DNA from: Peribacillus loiseleuriae
GTDB taxonomy: Bacteria > Bacillota > Bacilli > Bacillales > DSM-1321
Reading direction: 5' to 3'
Assembly (NCBI RefSeq): GCF_001183985.1
Contig: NZ_LFZW01000001.1
Coordinates: forward strand, 4,985,828-5,049,827
DNA length: 64,000 nt
Part shown: positions 1-10,525 of the stretch, in pieces
Layout of the letters: each line of letters begins with the position of its first letter
How positions within the stretch are numbered: the first letter of the stretch is position 1
The notes under the pieces: model-generated
Database searches by the model: none
What the model saw: the letters and a program-made list of their open reading frames with translations, nothing else
What the model was told of the DNA's origin: nothing
Position numbers and translations under genes: made by a program

Positions 1-1365
<1,365 letters not shown>

Positions 1366-1429
1366 GTGTTTGACTTGCTCATTGTTTTTATAGTGTGTAC
1401 TCACTTAAATTAAAACGTTGACGTTTCTG

Positions 1430-1448
1430 CTTTGTTTAGTTTTCAAAG
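1430..1448 (-). promoter_or_regulatory. rrn leader boxA-like antitermination element
   Basis: On the minus strand the leader between promoter P2 and the 16S 5' end carries CTTTGAAAACTAAACAAA, the sequence usually found just upstream of Bacillus 16S genes and associated with rRNA antitermination. Assignment is by resemblance and position only. Confidence 0.55.
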
Positions 1449-1473
1449 AACTATTTGTTTAAGACAGGACAAC

Positions 1474-1503
1474 ATCATATCATCTCATCTTTCATTTTGT
1501 CAA
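1474..1503 (-). promoter_or_regulatory. rrn promoter P2 (sigma-A type)
   Basis: The minus strand carries a perfect -35 TTGACA (1498-1503), an 18-base spacer and TATGAT as -10 (1474-1479). It lies about 110 bases upstream of the 16S 5' end. It is the proximal of two tandem promoters, the usual arrangement of Bacillus rrn operons. Confidence 0.85.
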
Positions 1504-1643
1504 TAACTTTTTAAAAATAATATCATTGCCTCTAAGACAGAAAATAAAAGAATTTAAGAGTTATATTGAATTTCGTTAACTTTCGTGAAATTTCCAAAAG
1601 TGAAAGTGTCTAATTTGCTAGAACTGCGTTAGCAACAAATTAA

Positions 1644-1672
1644 ATATTACTATTTCAGGATACAGAAGTCAA
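1644..1672 (-). promoter_or_regulatory. rrn promoter P1 (sigma-A type)
   Basis: The minus strand carries TTGACT (1667-1672), a 17-base spacer and TAATAT (1644-1649), followed by AT-rich sequence. It lies 170 bases upstream of P2, so it is the distal promoter of the rrn pair. The flank upstream of the -35 is A/T-rich, like an UP element. Confidence 0.75.
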
Positions 1673-1707
1673 CAACTAATTTTAAAAATTATTAATAAAG
1701 GATAAAT

Positions 1708-1747
1708 AAAAAACCTGCAGTGCATTAATTACACTGCAGGCTTTTTT
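1708..1747 (-). terminator. Rho-independent terminator of topB (bidirectional look)
   Basis: A perfect 9-bp stem CCTGCAGTG / CACTGCAGG with a 9-base loop (1714-1740) is flanked by an A tract on the left and a T tract on the right, so it could stop transcription in either direction. It begins 3 bases beyond the topB stop and separates topB from the rrn promoters that fire in the same direction. Confidence 0.85.
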
Positions 1748-1750
1748 CAC

Positions 1751-3946
1751 TTATTTATCAAACTTCAACTTAGCTAAGGCATCAGCAAGTGCTGTATTAA
1801 TAGGTTCTTCTTTTTTATTCTGATGTTTAAGGTACTTCGATACGTCTTGCTTGGTAGCCTTTTGGTTGTTATTCTTCCCTTTTCTTTTAGTAAAAGAAGA
1901 TAACTTTTCATGATATCCGCATTTACAAACGAAGGTTTGCGTTTCTCCTTGACCACGCATTTCCATTTTCTTATGACATTGTGGACATCTAGCGTTCGTG
2001 GCACGAGACACACCTTTTCGGTAGCCACACTCACGGTCCTGACAAACCAGCATCTTGCCTTTTTTCCCATTCACTTCTAATAAAAGTTTGCCACAATCCG
2101 GACATTTACTTCCTGTGATATTATCATGCTTAAATTTCTTATCACTGCTTTTGATTTCTTGGACGATGCTTTTTGCATAATCTCTCATCTCACTGATAAA
2201 GGCTTGTTTCGGCAATTTCCCTTTAGCAATGGCTGTCAACTTTTGCTCCCATTGTGCCGTTAGTGCTGGGGAACGTAGCTCTTGCGGGGCTAAATCTAGC
2301 AGTTGCTTTCCTTTTGATGTAACATGGAGTTCTTTTCCTTTTTTCTCTATTAAAAAAGAATTAAACAGCTTCTCTATAATATCAGCTCTTGTAGCAACGG
2401 TTCCGATTCCACCCGTCTCCCCTATTGTCTTAATCAAATCTTTGCTTTCTCCTGACATAAATCGCGCTGGGTTTTCCATCGCTGAAAGCAATGTAGCTTC
2501 ATTAAATGGTTCTGGAGGTTTTGTTTCTCCTTGCGTTTCTTTAATAGATGAAACAGAAAGGATCTCTCCCTTTTTGATTGATGGTAGCAATTGTTCAGCA
2601 AGACCATCGCTCGCTTCCTCATCTTCAAAGTGAGAATCGTAGACATCTTTCCAGCCCGACTTCAAGACCACTTTCCCTTTGGCTGCAAAGTTTTCCCCGC
2701 CAATATTCACTTTGATTGTTGTTTGCTCATATTCAAACGGCGGCATTAGAACCGCTAGAAACCTTTTGACAACTAAATCATATATTTTTGATTCCTTATC
2801 GCTTAGTTTCCCAGGAAGCGGTGTTTGCTCAGTAGGAATGATCGCATGGTGATCGGAAACTTTACTATCATCCACAAAAGATTTATTAGCTTTCATAGGA
2901 CTACGTAGAATTTTAGCTGCATATGGAGCGTAGGGCTTAATACTGACTGCTTGAAGCCGTTCCTTTAATGTATCTACTAAATCTGATGATAAAAAGCGTG
3001 AATCTGTTCTTGGGTAGGTTAAAACTTTATGACTTTCGTACAATCCTTGCATAATCGATAAGGTCTCTTTTGCTGAATAACCAAACTTTTTATTCGCATC
3101 TCTTTGCAGTTCTGTTAAATCATATAGCTGTGGAGCAAATGATTTTTTATGTGTTTTTTGTACATCCACCACTTCTGCTTTTTTATTTTTCACAGCAGTA
3201 AGTACATTCTCTGCCTTTGCTTTATCAAAAGTCCGAATATCATTTGTCTTGCTGTCCTGCCATACGAGGCGGAGCTTAGGTTCAGTCGTTACAGTTACAC
3301 CATAAAATGGTTTTGGCTGAAACCTTTTAATTTCTTCTTCGCGTGCACCGATCATCGCCACAGTCGGCGTCTGCACCCGCCCGCATGATAATTGGGCATT
3401 ATACTTTGTCGTTAATGCACGTGTGGCATTCATGCCGACAATCCAGTCCGCTTCTGCACGGGCAACGGCTGAGGCATATAGATTTTCATATTCTTTCCCA
3501 TCACGCAGTTTGTTGAATCCATCTTTAATCGCTTTATCTGTTACAGATGAGATCCAAAGACGCTTCACCGGCTTTTTTACATTTGCCTTCTCTAGAATCC
3601 AACGAGCCACAAGCTCTCCCTCGCGACCAGCATCAGTTGCAATTACAACATTCTTAACGTCAGGACGATTCAGCTGAGTTTTGACAACTTGAAATTGTTT
3701 GCCTGTCTGTTTAATAACAACCAACTTCAATGTAGACGGTAACATCGGCAAATCTTCAAGCTTCCACGCCTTATATTTTTCATCATAGGCTTCAGGATCT
3801 GCATGGGTCACTAAATGACCGAGCGCCCAAGTTACAATATATTGATCGCCCTCAAAAAAACCATTCCCTTTTTTGTGCGCATTTAAGACCTTTGCTATAT
3901 CTCTTCCAACTGATGGCTTCTCGGCCAGCACGACAGTTTTACTCAT
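1751..3946 (-). CDS. topB: DNA topoisomerase III
   Basis: A type IA topoisomerase of 731 aa that relaxes or decatenates DNA through a transient 5'-phosphotyrosine. The TOPRIM domain shows VLAEKPSV near the N-terminus and ATDAGREGEL near residues 103-112. The active-site tyrosine lies in LTYPRTDSRF at about residue 311. The C-terminus has two zinc-ribbon-like Cys clusters (CPDCGK...CQDRECGYRK and CPQCHKK...CKCGYHEK). I start at the second in-frame ATG: AAAGGGTG lies 7 bases upstream of it and falls inside the longer frame, which has no ribosome site of its own. A terminator follows directly. The length fits Bacillus TopB. Confidence 0.96.
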   Translation of the reverse strand: MSKTVVLAEKPSVGRDIAKVLNAHKKGNGFFEGDQYIVTWALGHLVTHADPEAYDEKYKAWKLEDLPMLPSTLKLVVIKQTGKQFQVVKTQLNRPDVKNVVIATDAGREGELVARWILEKANVKKPVKRLWISSVTDKAIKDGFNKLRDGKEYENLYASAVARAEADWIVGMNATRALTTKYNAQLSCGRVQTPTVAMIGAREEEIKRFQPKPFYGVTVTTEPKLRLVWQDSKTNDIRTFDKAKAENVLTAVKNKKAEVVDVQKTHKKSFAPQLYDLTELQRDANKKFGYSAKETLSIMQGLYESHKVLTYPRTDSRFLSSDLVDTLKERLQAVSIKPYAPYAAKILRSPMKANKSFVDDSKVSDHHAIIPTEQTPLPGKLSDKESKIYDLVVKRFLAVLMPPFEYEQTTIKVNIGGENFAAKGKVVLKSGWKDVYDSHFEDEEASDGLAEQLLPSIKKGEILSVSSIKETQGETKPPEPFNEATLLSAMENPARFMSGESKDLIKTIGETGGIGTVATRADIIEKLFNSFLIEKKGKELHVTSKGKQLLDLAPQELRSPALTAQWEQKLTAIAKGKLPKQAFISEMRDYAKSIVQEIKSSDKKFKHDNITGSKCPDCGKLLLEVNGKKGKMLVCQDRECGYRKGVSRATNARCPQCHKKMEMRGQGETQTFVCKCGYHEKLSSFTKRKGKNNNQKATKQDVSKYLKHQNKKEEPINTALADALAKLKFDK

Positions 3947-4217
3947 AAAAAAACACCCTTTCAAAATTCCATAATAAGAACAGCATAAAACTCGTCGAAA
4001 ACCTATACACTTTCTTATTTTTCCTTAAAAAGCTTTACGCCCATTATCTCACAAAATAGCTTGAAGGGCGAAACATCGATTTCCTGGGAATTTTGTCGAT
4101 AAATCCTTCACTACGAATTCCCATTCAATTCTTCCTGGTGAAGCATAGCAATCTATCAAGGATTTTAGTATGATAAAAAATAGAGTTTTTTACTTTTCAT
4201 TGGAGGTTCCAAAAGAA

Positions 4218-5780
4218 ATGAGTTTACTTTCTATAGATAAATTAGGCCATTCATTCGGTGATCGTACACTATTCAAAGATGTATCATTCCGTTTGATGGC
4301 TGGCGAACATATTGGGTTAGTCGGTGCAAACGGCGTTGGAAAATCAACCATGATGAACATCATCACAGGACAGTTGATTCATGATACTGGACGCGTGGAA
4401 TGGACACCAGGTACCGAATACGGATATTTAGATCAACATACCGTCCTTACAAAAGGAAGATCTATGCGTGATGTGTTACGAGATGCTTACCTTCCTTTAT
4501 TCGAACAGGAAAGATTATTGAATGAAGTAACGGAAAAAATGGGAACTGCCACTCCAGAGGAATTGGAAGATCTACTCGAACAAATGGGGAAGATTCAAGA
4601 TAAGCTAGAAGCTGGCGGTTTTTATACTTTAGATATCAAGATTGAAGAGGCTGCCCGCGGCCTTGGCTTGGATGCCATCGGTCTCGATCGTGATGTCGCT
4701 TCCTTGAGCGGTGGCCAGCGAACAAAAGTATTATTAGCTAAGCTCTTGCTCGAACAACCTGAGGTCCTTTTACTCGATGAGCCAACCAACTACCTTGATG
4801 TAGAGCATATTCGCTGGTTAAGCAGTTACTTAAAAGAATACCCACATGCTTTTCTTTTAATTTCCCATGATACAGAGTTTATGAACGGTGTAGTGGATAT
4901 AATTTTCCATCTTGAATTTTCTAAGCTGACTCGTTATACAGCTACTTATGAAAAATTCCTTGAACTTGCGGAAATTAATAAGAATCAACATATCAGTGCC
5001 TATGAAAAACAAAAAGATTTCATTAAAAAGCAAGAAGACTTCATTGCCAAAAACAAAGCTCGTTACTCGACATCTGGTCGTGCGAAAAGCCGCCAAAAGC
5101 AACTTGAGCGTATTGAACGAATCGATCGTCCTGAAACAGCTATGAAACCAACATTCGATTTCAAGGAATCACGCGGTAGCAGCCGCTTTGTCTTCGAAGG
5201 GGAGAATCTTGAAATCGGCTATGATCACCCACTTCTTCCAAAACTAACAATGACGATTGAACGCGGTGAAAAAATTGCAGTTGTCGGCATGAATGGTGTT
5301 GGAAAATCAACATTATTAAAAACCATTCTCGGGAAAATCGAACCACTTAGCGGAAAACGAAGCCTCGGAGACTTCCTTTTCCCTTCTTATTTCGAACAAG
5401 AAGTAAAGGCTGGAAACACAACGCCGATTGATGAAATTTGGAATGCTTTCCCTGGCTTAGAACAAGCACAAGTGCGCGGTATTCTTGCTCGCGTTGGTTT
5501 GAAAAATGAACATATCACCCGCCCAATGAATCAACTAAGCGGTGGAGAGCAATCAAAGGTACGTATTTGTAAATTGATGATGAACGAAAGCAATTGGCTC
5601 ATTTTTGACGAGCCGACGAATCACCTAGATGTTGTAGCTAAAGAAGAATTACAACGTGCGATGAAGGCATATAAAGGAACTATTGTCCTGGTCTGCCATG
5701 AACCTGATTTTTATGAAGATTGGGTGACAAAAGTCTGGAATGTTGAAGACTGGGTGGACAATAACGAAGCACAGGCTTAA
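4218..5780 (+). CDS. ABC-F family ATPase (YfmM-like)
   Basis: A soluble protein of 520 aa with two ABC ATPase cassettes and no membrane segment, typical of ABC-F translation factors and ribosome-protection proteins. Cassette 1 has GANGVGKST, signature LSGGQ and Walker B LLLDEPTNYLD. Cassette 2 has GMNGVGKST, LSGGEQ and IFDEPTNHLD. The linker between them is the charged P-site-tRNA interaction type. Sequence and length resemble Bacillus subtilis YfmM as I recall it, but the exact ABC-F subfamily is not proven. I start at the ATG 11 bases behind GGAGG rather than the earlier in-frame ATG. A palindromic repeat element follows the stop and probably terminates transcription. Confidence 0.9.
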   Translation: MSLLSIDKLGHSFGDRTLFKDVSFRLMAGEHIGLVGANGVGKSTMMNIITGQLIHDTGRVEWTPGTEYGYLDQHTVLTKGRSMRDVLRDAYLPLFEQERLLNEVTEKMGTATPEELEDLLEQMGKIQDKLEAGGFYTLDIKIEEAARGLGLDAIGLDRDVASLSGGQRTKVLLAKLLLEQPEVLLLDEPTNYLDVEHIRWLSSYLKEYPHAFLLISHDTEFMNGVVDIIFHLEFSKLTRYTATYEKFLELAEINKNQHISAYEKQKDFIKKQEDFIAKNKARYSTSGRAKSRQKQLERIERIDRPETAMKPTFDFKESRGSSRFVFEGENLEIGYDHPLLPKLTMTIERGEKIAVVGMNGVGKSTLLKTILGKIEPLSGKRSLGDFLFPSYFEQEVKAGNTTPIDEIWNAFPGLEQAQVRGILARVGLKNEHITRPMNQLSGGEQSKVRICKLMMNESNWLIFDEPTNHLDVVAKEELQRAMKAYKGTIVLVCHEPDFYEDWVTKVWNVEDWVDNNEAQA

Positions 5781-5793
5781 TGTTTATATAAAA

Positions 5794-5839
5794 GGGGCGT
5801 CTCAAAAAGCACAGGGTCAGACCCTTATGAGACACTCTC
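5794..5839 (+). repeat. Short copy of the GGGTCTGACC palindromic repeat; terminator of the ABC-F gene
   Basis: GGGCGTCTCA at the left pairs with TGAGACACTC at the right, around an inner GGGTCAGACCC palindrome; a T tract follows at 5841. It begins 13 bases after the stop codon. The arms match the ends of the longer elements elsewhere in the window, so this looks like a shortened family member working as a terminator. Confidence 0.8.
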
Positions 5840-5852
5840 GTTTTTCACCTTA

Positions 5853-5893
5853 ACAAAAAGGCTCCCCTTATTTTAATAAGGAGGAGCCCTTTT
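5853..5893 (-). terminator. Rho-independent terminator of the ATP-grasp gene
   Basis: On the minus strand GGGCTCC and CCTTATT pair with AATAAGG and GGAGCC, followed by a run of T. It starts 5 bases beyond the stop codon of the ATP-grasp gene and ends the riboswitch-controlled operon. Confidence 0.8.
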
Positions 5894-5898
5894 CACGA

Positions 5899-6846
5899 TT
5901 ATCTAACGGCCTCTGTTGTTTTCAATTGAGCCCCTAAAAACTTCGCCAATTCAAGCATGCCATACTTCCCAGCTGCCTTCTCAGCGTCTGAATTATAATT
6001 GGTATTCGTATTCACATCATATGTAAATATCTCACCTTTTTCATTGCGGATAAATTCGATGCCAGCAACGGTAATTTGATTTGCCTTCAAAAATTGTTCA
6101 TATTTTTCAATGATTGGTTCATTAAACCCTTCGACAATTTGGAATTTCGGCTTTTCTTCTACTTCCTCTCCCACTGGGCAGAATAGATCACCGATTTGAC
6201 AAGCATCAGCAGGACATAGTTCAAAGCCTTCTGAAGTATCCACTTGAACCGCATAGACAAATTTACCACCAACAAACTCACAGCGCGTAATAAATGGTTC
6301 TGGGGCTTTAATATATTCTTGGATCAAGGTAATGCCATCTACAGGTTCTTCGAATGTTGGTCCATCCAAATATTGCTTTAGCCCTTCTATAGAATGGAAT
6401 AATTGAACACCTAGCCCTTTTCCTGCACGATTATGCTTAGTAATAAACGAAGCAGTTCCTATCTTTTCAGCTGCTTGGAGAATGTTTTCCTTACCGATTG
6501 CCGCAATCGTTTTTGGTACGGTAATCCCTTGTTTTCTTAAAGCAGTATACTGGTTAATCTTGCTTAGCTCTAAGCGTAAAGCACGCGTACCATTAAATAC
6601 GGTTCGATCGTGCTCTTCCAACCATGATAAGACACCTTCCGTTAATTCCGGAGCATAACGATGACCTCTTGTATGAGAAGAAGCGCTCATTCGGCTATAA
6701 AATACTCCTTCTGGCGGGGCTTCCGTCAAATCGACGATTCCATTATCAAGATGCCATTCCTCATATGGCAATTGGAGTTCCTCTAACCGTTTCGTTAAAT
6801 GAGTGGTCCACTCGCTGTTTTCATGAATAACGTAAATTTTACTCAT
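5899..6846 (-). CDS. RimK-like ATP-grasp ligase
   Basis: A 315-aa cytosolic protein of the ATP-grasp fold, of the kind that joins an amine to a carboxylate through an acyl phosphate. Visible family features are the lysine/glycine loop ITKHNRAGKGLG in the middle of the protein, an acidic strand VAGIEFIRNEKGEIFTYDVN and the metal-binding DVNTNTNYN near the C-terminus. The closest general class is RimK-type alpha-L-glutamate ligase; the substrate cannot be read from sequence. It begins 29 bases after the monooxygenase gene, so the two form an operon controlled by the SAM riboswitch. Start ATG follows TAGGAGGCAATAAA. Confidence 0.8.
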   Translation of the reverse strand: MSKIYVIHENSEWTTHLTKRLEELQLPYEEWHLDNGIVDLTEAPPEGVFYSRMSASSHTRGHRYAPELTEGVLSWLEEHDRTVFNGTRALRLELSKINQYTALRKQGITVPKTIAAIGKENILQAAEKIGTASFITKHNRAGKGLGVQLFHSIEGLKQYLDGPTFEEPVDGITLIQEYIKAPEPFITRCEFVGGKFVYAVQVDTSEGFELCPADACQIGDLFCPVGEEVEEKPKFQIVEGFNEPIIEKYEQFLKANQITVAGIEFIRNEKGEIFTYDVNTNTNYNSDAEKAAGKYGMLELAKFLGAQLKTTEAVR

Positions 6847-6875
6847 TTTATTGCCTCCTAAAATAGTCTTTTTGT

Positions 6876-7925
6876 TTATATTTTAACTCTTGAACGTTTT
6901 TCTTCAACGAGCGGCATTACTTGTTTAGCAAATCGCTCCATTTCCTCAAGCTGTGGTGAGAATTGCAACAACAATAAATCTACTCCCACTTCTTCAAAGG
7001 CAAGAATTTGGTCAGCAATTTGGTCAGGTGTTCCAATGAGATTTGGACGTAGCCCACGATTTGAAACGGAGTAGTCGAATAGCTTGACCTGTTGCTCAAG
7101 CTGTGACTTGCTGACAAAATCGTTATATCCGGCATAGCCACTTGATTCTTTCACATCCGTAATTCGGGCTAACTCTTCCTGGGCTTGTTCTTCTGTATCT
7201 CGGCAAACGACGTAAGCAGCCATTCCGAAGCTTGAAAATGGTGATTTCCCTGCTGCTTCTCTTTGCTGTTTCATCCCTTGAATTTTCACTGCCACTTCCT
7301 CAACTGTTCCACCATGCATGACATATGCATCACATTGATTGACGATGGTTTGCTTGCCACGTTCGCTCTCTCCACCAGCATAAAGAATCGGATTCGGGCG
7401 CTGTACAGGCTTCGGATGCAAATGAGTATTGGCAATGGAATAATATTTTCCATCGTAGGAGAATGTATCTTCTGTCCACAACCCTTTAAGGACCTCGATG
7501 AATTCTTCTGTTCGCTCATAGCGTTCATCGTGAGCTGTAAAAGTTCCTCCATACTGACGAGCCTCTTCTTCCCACCATGCAGAGACAACATTCAATGTAA
7601 AACGGCCGTTTGAGATTTGGTCAATATTCGCCGCCATTTTTGCCGTTACCGCTGGGTTATGAAAACCAGGTCGGACAGCTGTCATAATTTCAATTTTCTC
7701 TGTCACAGCAGCAAGGGCAGCAGCCGTAGACCACGCTTCAAGTGAATCACTTTCCGGACCCTTAATATCATTTAAATTGAGTTCAGCAACAAGTGTTGTA
7801 TCATAGCCCCAATTTTCTGCAGCCTGCGTTACCTTTTTTGCATATTCAAAAGTTGGGGGCATCTTCTCATCTTCCACATTTCGTAGCCATCCGCCGAATA
7901 TCGGCAACCAATAACCGTATCTCAT
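6876..7925 (-). CDS. FMNH2-dependent sulfone/alkanesulfonate monooxygenase (SfnG-like)
   Basis: A 349-aa bacterial-luciferase-like TIM-barrel flavin monooxygenase. The N-terminus (GYWLPIFGGWLRNVEDE), the NVVSAWWEEEARQYGG segment and the YAGGESERGK phosphate-binding loop are typical of the SsuD/SfnG group, and I read it as closest to dimethyl-sulfone monooxygenase SfnG. Such enzymes use reduced flavin from a separate reductase to break C-S bonds and release sulfite or sulfinate for sulfur assimilation. No flavin reductase gene lies nearby. It is first in a two-gene operon with a SAM-I riboswitch 48 bases upstream, so it should be expressed when S-adenosylmethionine is low. SsuD is the main alternative name. 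Confidence 0.82.
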   Translation of the reverse strand: MRYGYWLPIFGGWLRNVEDEKMPPTFEYAKKVTQAAENWGYDTTLVAELNLNDIKGPESDSLEAWSTAAALAAVTEKIEIMTAVRPGFHNPAVTAKMAANIDQISNGRFTLNVVSAWWEEEARQYGGTFTAHDERYERTEEFIEVLKGLWTEDTFSYDGKYYSIANTHLHPKPVQRPNPILYAGGESERGKQTIVNQCDAYVMHGGTVEEVAVKIQGMKQQREAAGKSPFSSFGMAAYVVCRDTEEQAQEELARITDVKESSGYAGYNDFVSKSQLEQQVKLFDYSVSNRGLRPNLIGTPDQIADQILAFEEVGVDLLLLQFSPQLEEMERFAKQVMPLVEEKRSRVKI

Positions 7926-7972
7926 TTTCCTATCTCCTCTATGATAAAATTAATACTCTTTCTTTGATAAGA

Positions 7973-8120
7973 CAAAAAAACTTCTCCGATAAGAAGAAGT
8001 TTGCATATGCATTCCACCTTATCTGCCAGAGCCATTACTCCGCTGGAATTAGCACCGCACTGACAATTGTCAACGGTTGCCGGGCTTCAAAGGGCCAGTC
8101 CCTCCACCTCTCTTGATAAG
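7973..8120 (-). promoter_or_regulatory. SAM-I (S-box) riboswitch with terminator
   Basis: The minus strand reads CTTATCAAGAGAGGTGGAGG, then GACTGGCCC...GAAGCCCGGCAACC, then GCGGTGCTAATTCC, and closes with GATAAG (aptamer 8018-8120). These are the P1, P2, P3 and P4 landmarks of the S-box family. A terminator follows (7973-8002): an AACTTCT / GGAGAAGTT stem and seven T residues. Its 5' half contains CTTATC, which can instead pair with GATAAG, the usual switch. SAM binding should cause early termination ahead of the monooxygenase and ATP-grasp genes. Confidence 0.95.
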
Positions 8121-8461
8121 AACATATTAAATTGTGGTAATAATTAGAATAATCTTATATTAAAACACTAGTATTAGTCAAGACAAATGTTAGCATAAAT
8201 TAAGAATCGGTACGACTGAACAACATAAACATTCATGAGCGTCTGCTCTAAAATCCAACGATGAAAAAGACTTAAGGCTCTTACCTCCTTAAGTCTCTCT
8301 GTTTTGCTTAATATCCTAGTATAGGAGTATTGACGCCATATGTGAATGAGCGTTGACATTAGCACATCCTATACAAATTCTACAATCAAAAAACAAGCAA
8401 TAAGCACTTCTCGTCAACTCACTTGACTATACACGATAGAGAGGGGTGTTGCCTTAGGTAT
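8121..8461. other. Gene-free stretch between methyltransferase and riboswitch
   Basis: About 340 bases. It must contain the promoter for the riboswitch transcript (minus strand) at its left end, but I cannot pick convincing -35/-10 boxes. The only clear structure is the hairpin at 8264-8295. Short frames here have no ribosome site and resemble nothing I know. Confidence 0.5.
8264..8295 (-). terminator. Probable terminator downstream of the methyltransferase gene
   Basis: A perfect 9-bp stem GACTTAAGG / CCTTAAGTC (8269-8295) with a 9-base loop. On the minus strand it is followed by TTTTT. It lies about 170 bases beyond the methyltransferase stop, so the transcript has a long 3' tail or the hairpin serves another leader. 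Confidence 0.6.
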
Positions 8462-9658
8462 TCAAATCCCTTGTCTCTTTTCCGCCACGAGTGTATACGT
8501 TTTTGGCAATCCAATATCATGCATCTTATGATTCGGCTCCTCTTCAAGCACCTTGATAACGAGCCCTGATTTCCCAACTGCCGTAACAAGCTCTCCGATT
8601 GTCCACTTTCGCTGCACCACTTGTGATAGTTTTCCTTGTTCACCGTCCGGCATATGTTTGAAGAATGCAACATCGGTTGATTCAATCGTAGGATCAAAGT
8701 AATTCCCGGTGACTTTATGCTTTTTTCCTGATGAAGTAATCAGCTTGGTAGAAATCGGATGAAATTCATGCAATATAAATTGGCCCCCTGGCTTTAAGAT
8801 GGCTTGAATCTTATCCATTAACGGTGCTAAATCGATTAGATAATGCAAAACGCCAAGTTCCATCAAAACTAGGTCATGGTCATTATTAGCATGGTCCTTA
8901 GTTAACGATAGGACATCAGATATTATATAGTCCACTGAAACTTGTGCTGCTTCGGCCAACGCCTTAGCAAATGCTGCGTTTTCCCGTGAAAAATCGACGA
9001 CCTTTACCTCAGCTCCAAGCGCAGCTATTGCTACAGCTTTCACTCCATTTGAGCCCATCAGATGCATCACTTTTTTTCCATGAACATTCCCCATATACCG
9101 GTAAAATGGCTGTAGACGCCATTTTGGATTATGGAGGATTTTGGGCGCAAGTTGTTCAGGCTCTCCGTAGCGATTCACTAAGGCAACATAATTATTCTGA
9201 TTCCAAGCGGCTTCGTTTTCCTTGGTAAAACCTTGCTGCACTCCCGCTAAATACGTATGGATCTGATTAGCGTACACAGCCATCTCTTCGTCATAAAAAT
9301 AGCTATAAAGGGATTGGCACCACAATTCTGTTTCTTCAGTTATCATTGAAATCCGATAAGGATTGGTCTTTATTGTCGTATTATACCTGCAAGCAACTCG
9401 AATGAACTGGTCATCCAAACTAAATTGAAACGATGCATACTCAGGCGTTTTTGTAGGTTGAGATGGTGAATAGGCGGTAAATAGCCGGTGAGCCTCATTA
9501 AATAAATCCCACTGAACATCAACAGTCATTTCAATTGGTTCTTGTATTGAAACGCCTTGAATCAGCAATGCCGCTGCATAAGTAAATTGATAAGGGATAC
9601 TTTCCCCCTCTAATAAACGACCTACCTCTATTGCAGTTTGTATGTTTGTTGATTTCAT
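8462..9658 (-). CDS. Class I SAM-dependent methyltransferase with extra N-terminal domain
   Basis: A 398-aa protein. The C-terminal half is a Rossmann methyltransferase: motif I HLMGSNGVKAVAIAALGA, an acidic strand VKVVDFS, and LVLMELGVLHYL as the post-I region, followed by LKPGGQFILHEFHP. The N-terminal ~150 residues are a separate domain that I cannot name; its LLIQGV...MTVDVQWD pattern loosely resembles small nucleotidyltransferase folds. I start at the ATG 7 bases behind GGAGG, which trims 13 residues from the longest frame. The substrate is unknown. It stands alone between the SAM riboswitch operon and liaR. Confidence 0.75.
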   Translation of the reverse strand: MKSTNIQTAIEVGRLLEGESIPYQFTYAAALLIQGVSIQEPIEMTVDVQWDLFNEAHRLFTAYSPSQPTKTPEYASFQFSLDDQFIRVACRYNTTIKTNPYRISMITEETELWCQSLYSYFYDEEMAVYANQIHTYLAGVQQGFTKENEAAWNQNNYVALVNRYGEPEQLAPKILHNPKWRLQPFYRYMGNVHGKKVMHLMGSNGVKAVAIAALGAEVKVVDFSRENAAFAKALAEAAQVSVDYIISDVLSLTKDHANNDHDLVLMELGVLHYLIDLAPLMDKIQAILKPGGQFILHEFHPISTKLITSSGKKHKVTGNYFDPTIESTDVAFFKHMPDGEQGKLSQVVQRKWTIGELVTAVGKSGLVIKVLEEEPNHKMHDIGLPKTYTLVAEKRQGI

Positions 9659-9892
9659 AAATCCTCCAAATTTCCGATAAAGTGAAACTTCCATCAACGC
9701 AAGATTTTTCCATCCCCGTTGCTGGTTAGTTAAAATAGGTTAATATTCCCTTTTCATTCATTGTTTTTATTTGGGAAAAGGGGGCCGATTAGCGAAAAGC
9801 TATCATGTATCCCTGCTCATGTCACCTTAATAGAGTTAATTTTATTTTTTAACGAATTTCTCTCCGTACTCGTCGTACCATATCCGTTTTTC

Positions 9893-10525
9893 TCACTCCA
9901 CCAAAGAATGTTTAAAGGCATATATAACCGCCTGTGTGCGATCTTGAACACCAAGTTTACTTAAAATGCTGCTCACGTGCACTTTGGCTGTTTTTAAAGC
10001 GATAAACAGCTCATCTGCAATTTCCTGATTTGCTTTTCCCTGAGCCATTAGAAGTAATATTTCCATTTCCCGATTGGTCAATGATTCATGAGCAGCTGTT
10101 TCTGATTTCTTCCTCATCTTCGCCATCATTTTCCCGGTAACTTCTGGTTCAAGCACGATTTGACCATGAAATGTAGAACGCACAGCATTAGCGATTTCAC
10201 TCGCTTTTGAAGTTTTCAGCATATAGCTAGTTGCACCAGCTTCCAAAGCTGGATACACCTTCTCATCATCCAAAAAGCTTGTTACGATAATAATCTTTGC
10301 CTCTGGCCATTGTTCTATGATCAATCTAGTTGCTTCGATCCCATCCATTTCCTTCATGACCAAATCCATCAGGATAATATCAGGTCGCAATTCAAGCGCC
10401 ATTTTCACACCTGTTGCACCATCATCAGCTTCACCAATCACTTGAATATCTGCCTGTGCCGACAAATACGCCGATACGCCAATTCGAACCATTTCATGAT
10501 CATCTATAAAAATGACATTAATCAC
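9893..10525 (-). CDS. liaR: LiaR-type response regulator (NarL/LuxR family)
   Basis: A 210-aa DNA-binding response regulator. The receiver domain shows FIDDHEMVRIG with the acidic pocket, LMDLVMKEMDG with the phospho-acceptor Asp and the conserved Lys in YMLKTSKASE. The C-terminal helix-turn-helix starts at ESLTNREMEILLLMAQG. Identity to Bacillus LiaR is apparent throughout (KTSKA, VHVSSILSKLGVQDRTQA). I choose the GTG at 10525: AGGAGGTGAGCAAG lies upstream and the start overlaps the end of liaS by 8 bases, indicating translational coupling. It should activate liaIH on cell-envelope damage. Confidence 0.93.
   Translation of the reverse strand: MINVIFIDDHEMVRIGVSAYLSAQADIQVIGEADDGATGVKMALELRPDIILMDLVMKEMDGIEATRLIIEQWPEAKIIIVTSFLDDEKVYPALEAGATSYMLKTSKASEIANAVRSTFHGQIVLEPEVTGKMMAKMRKKSETAAHESLTNREMEILLLMAQGKANQEIADELFIALKTAKVHVSSILSKLGVQDRTQAVIYAFKHSLVE

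Noticed and set aside
8174..8365. A 63-codon frame between the riboswitch and the methyltransferase gene
   Set aside because: It runs through a terminator-like hairpin, lacks a ribosome site and resembles no family.
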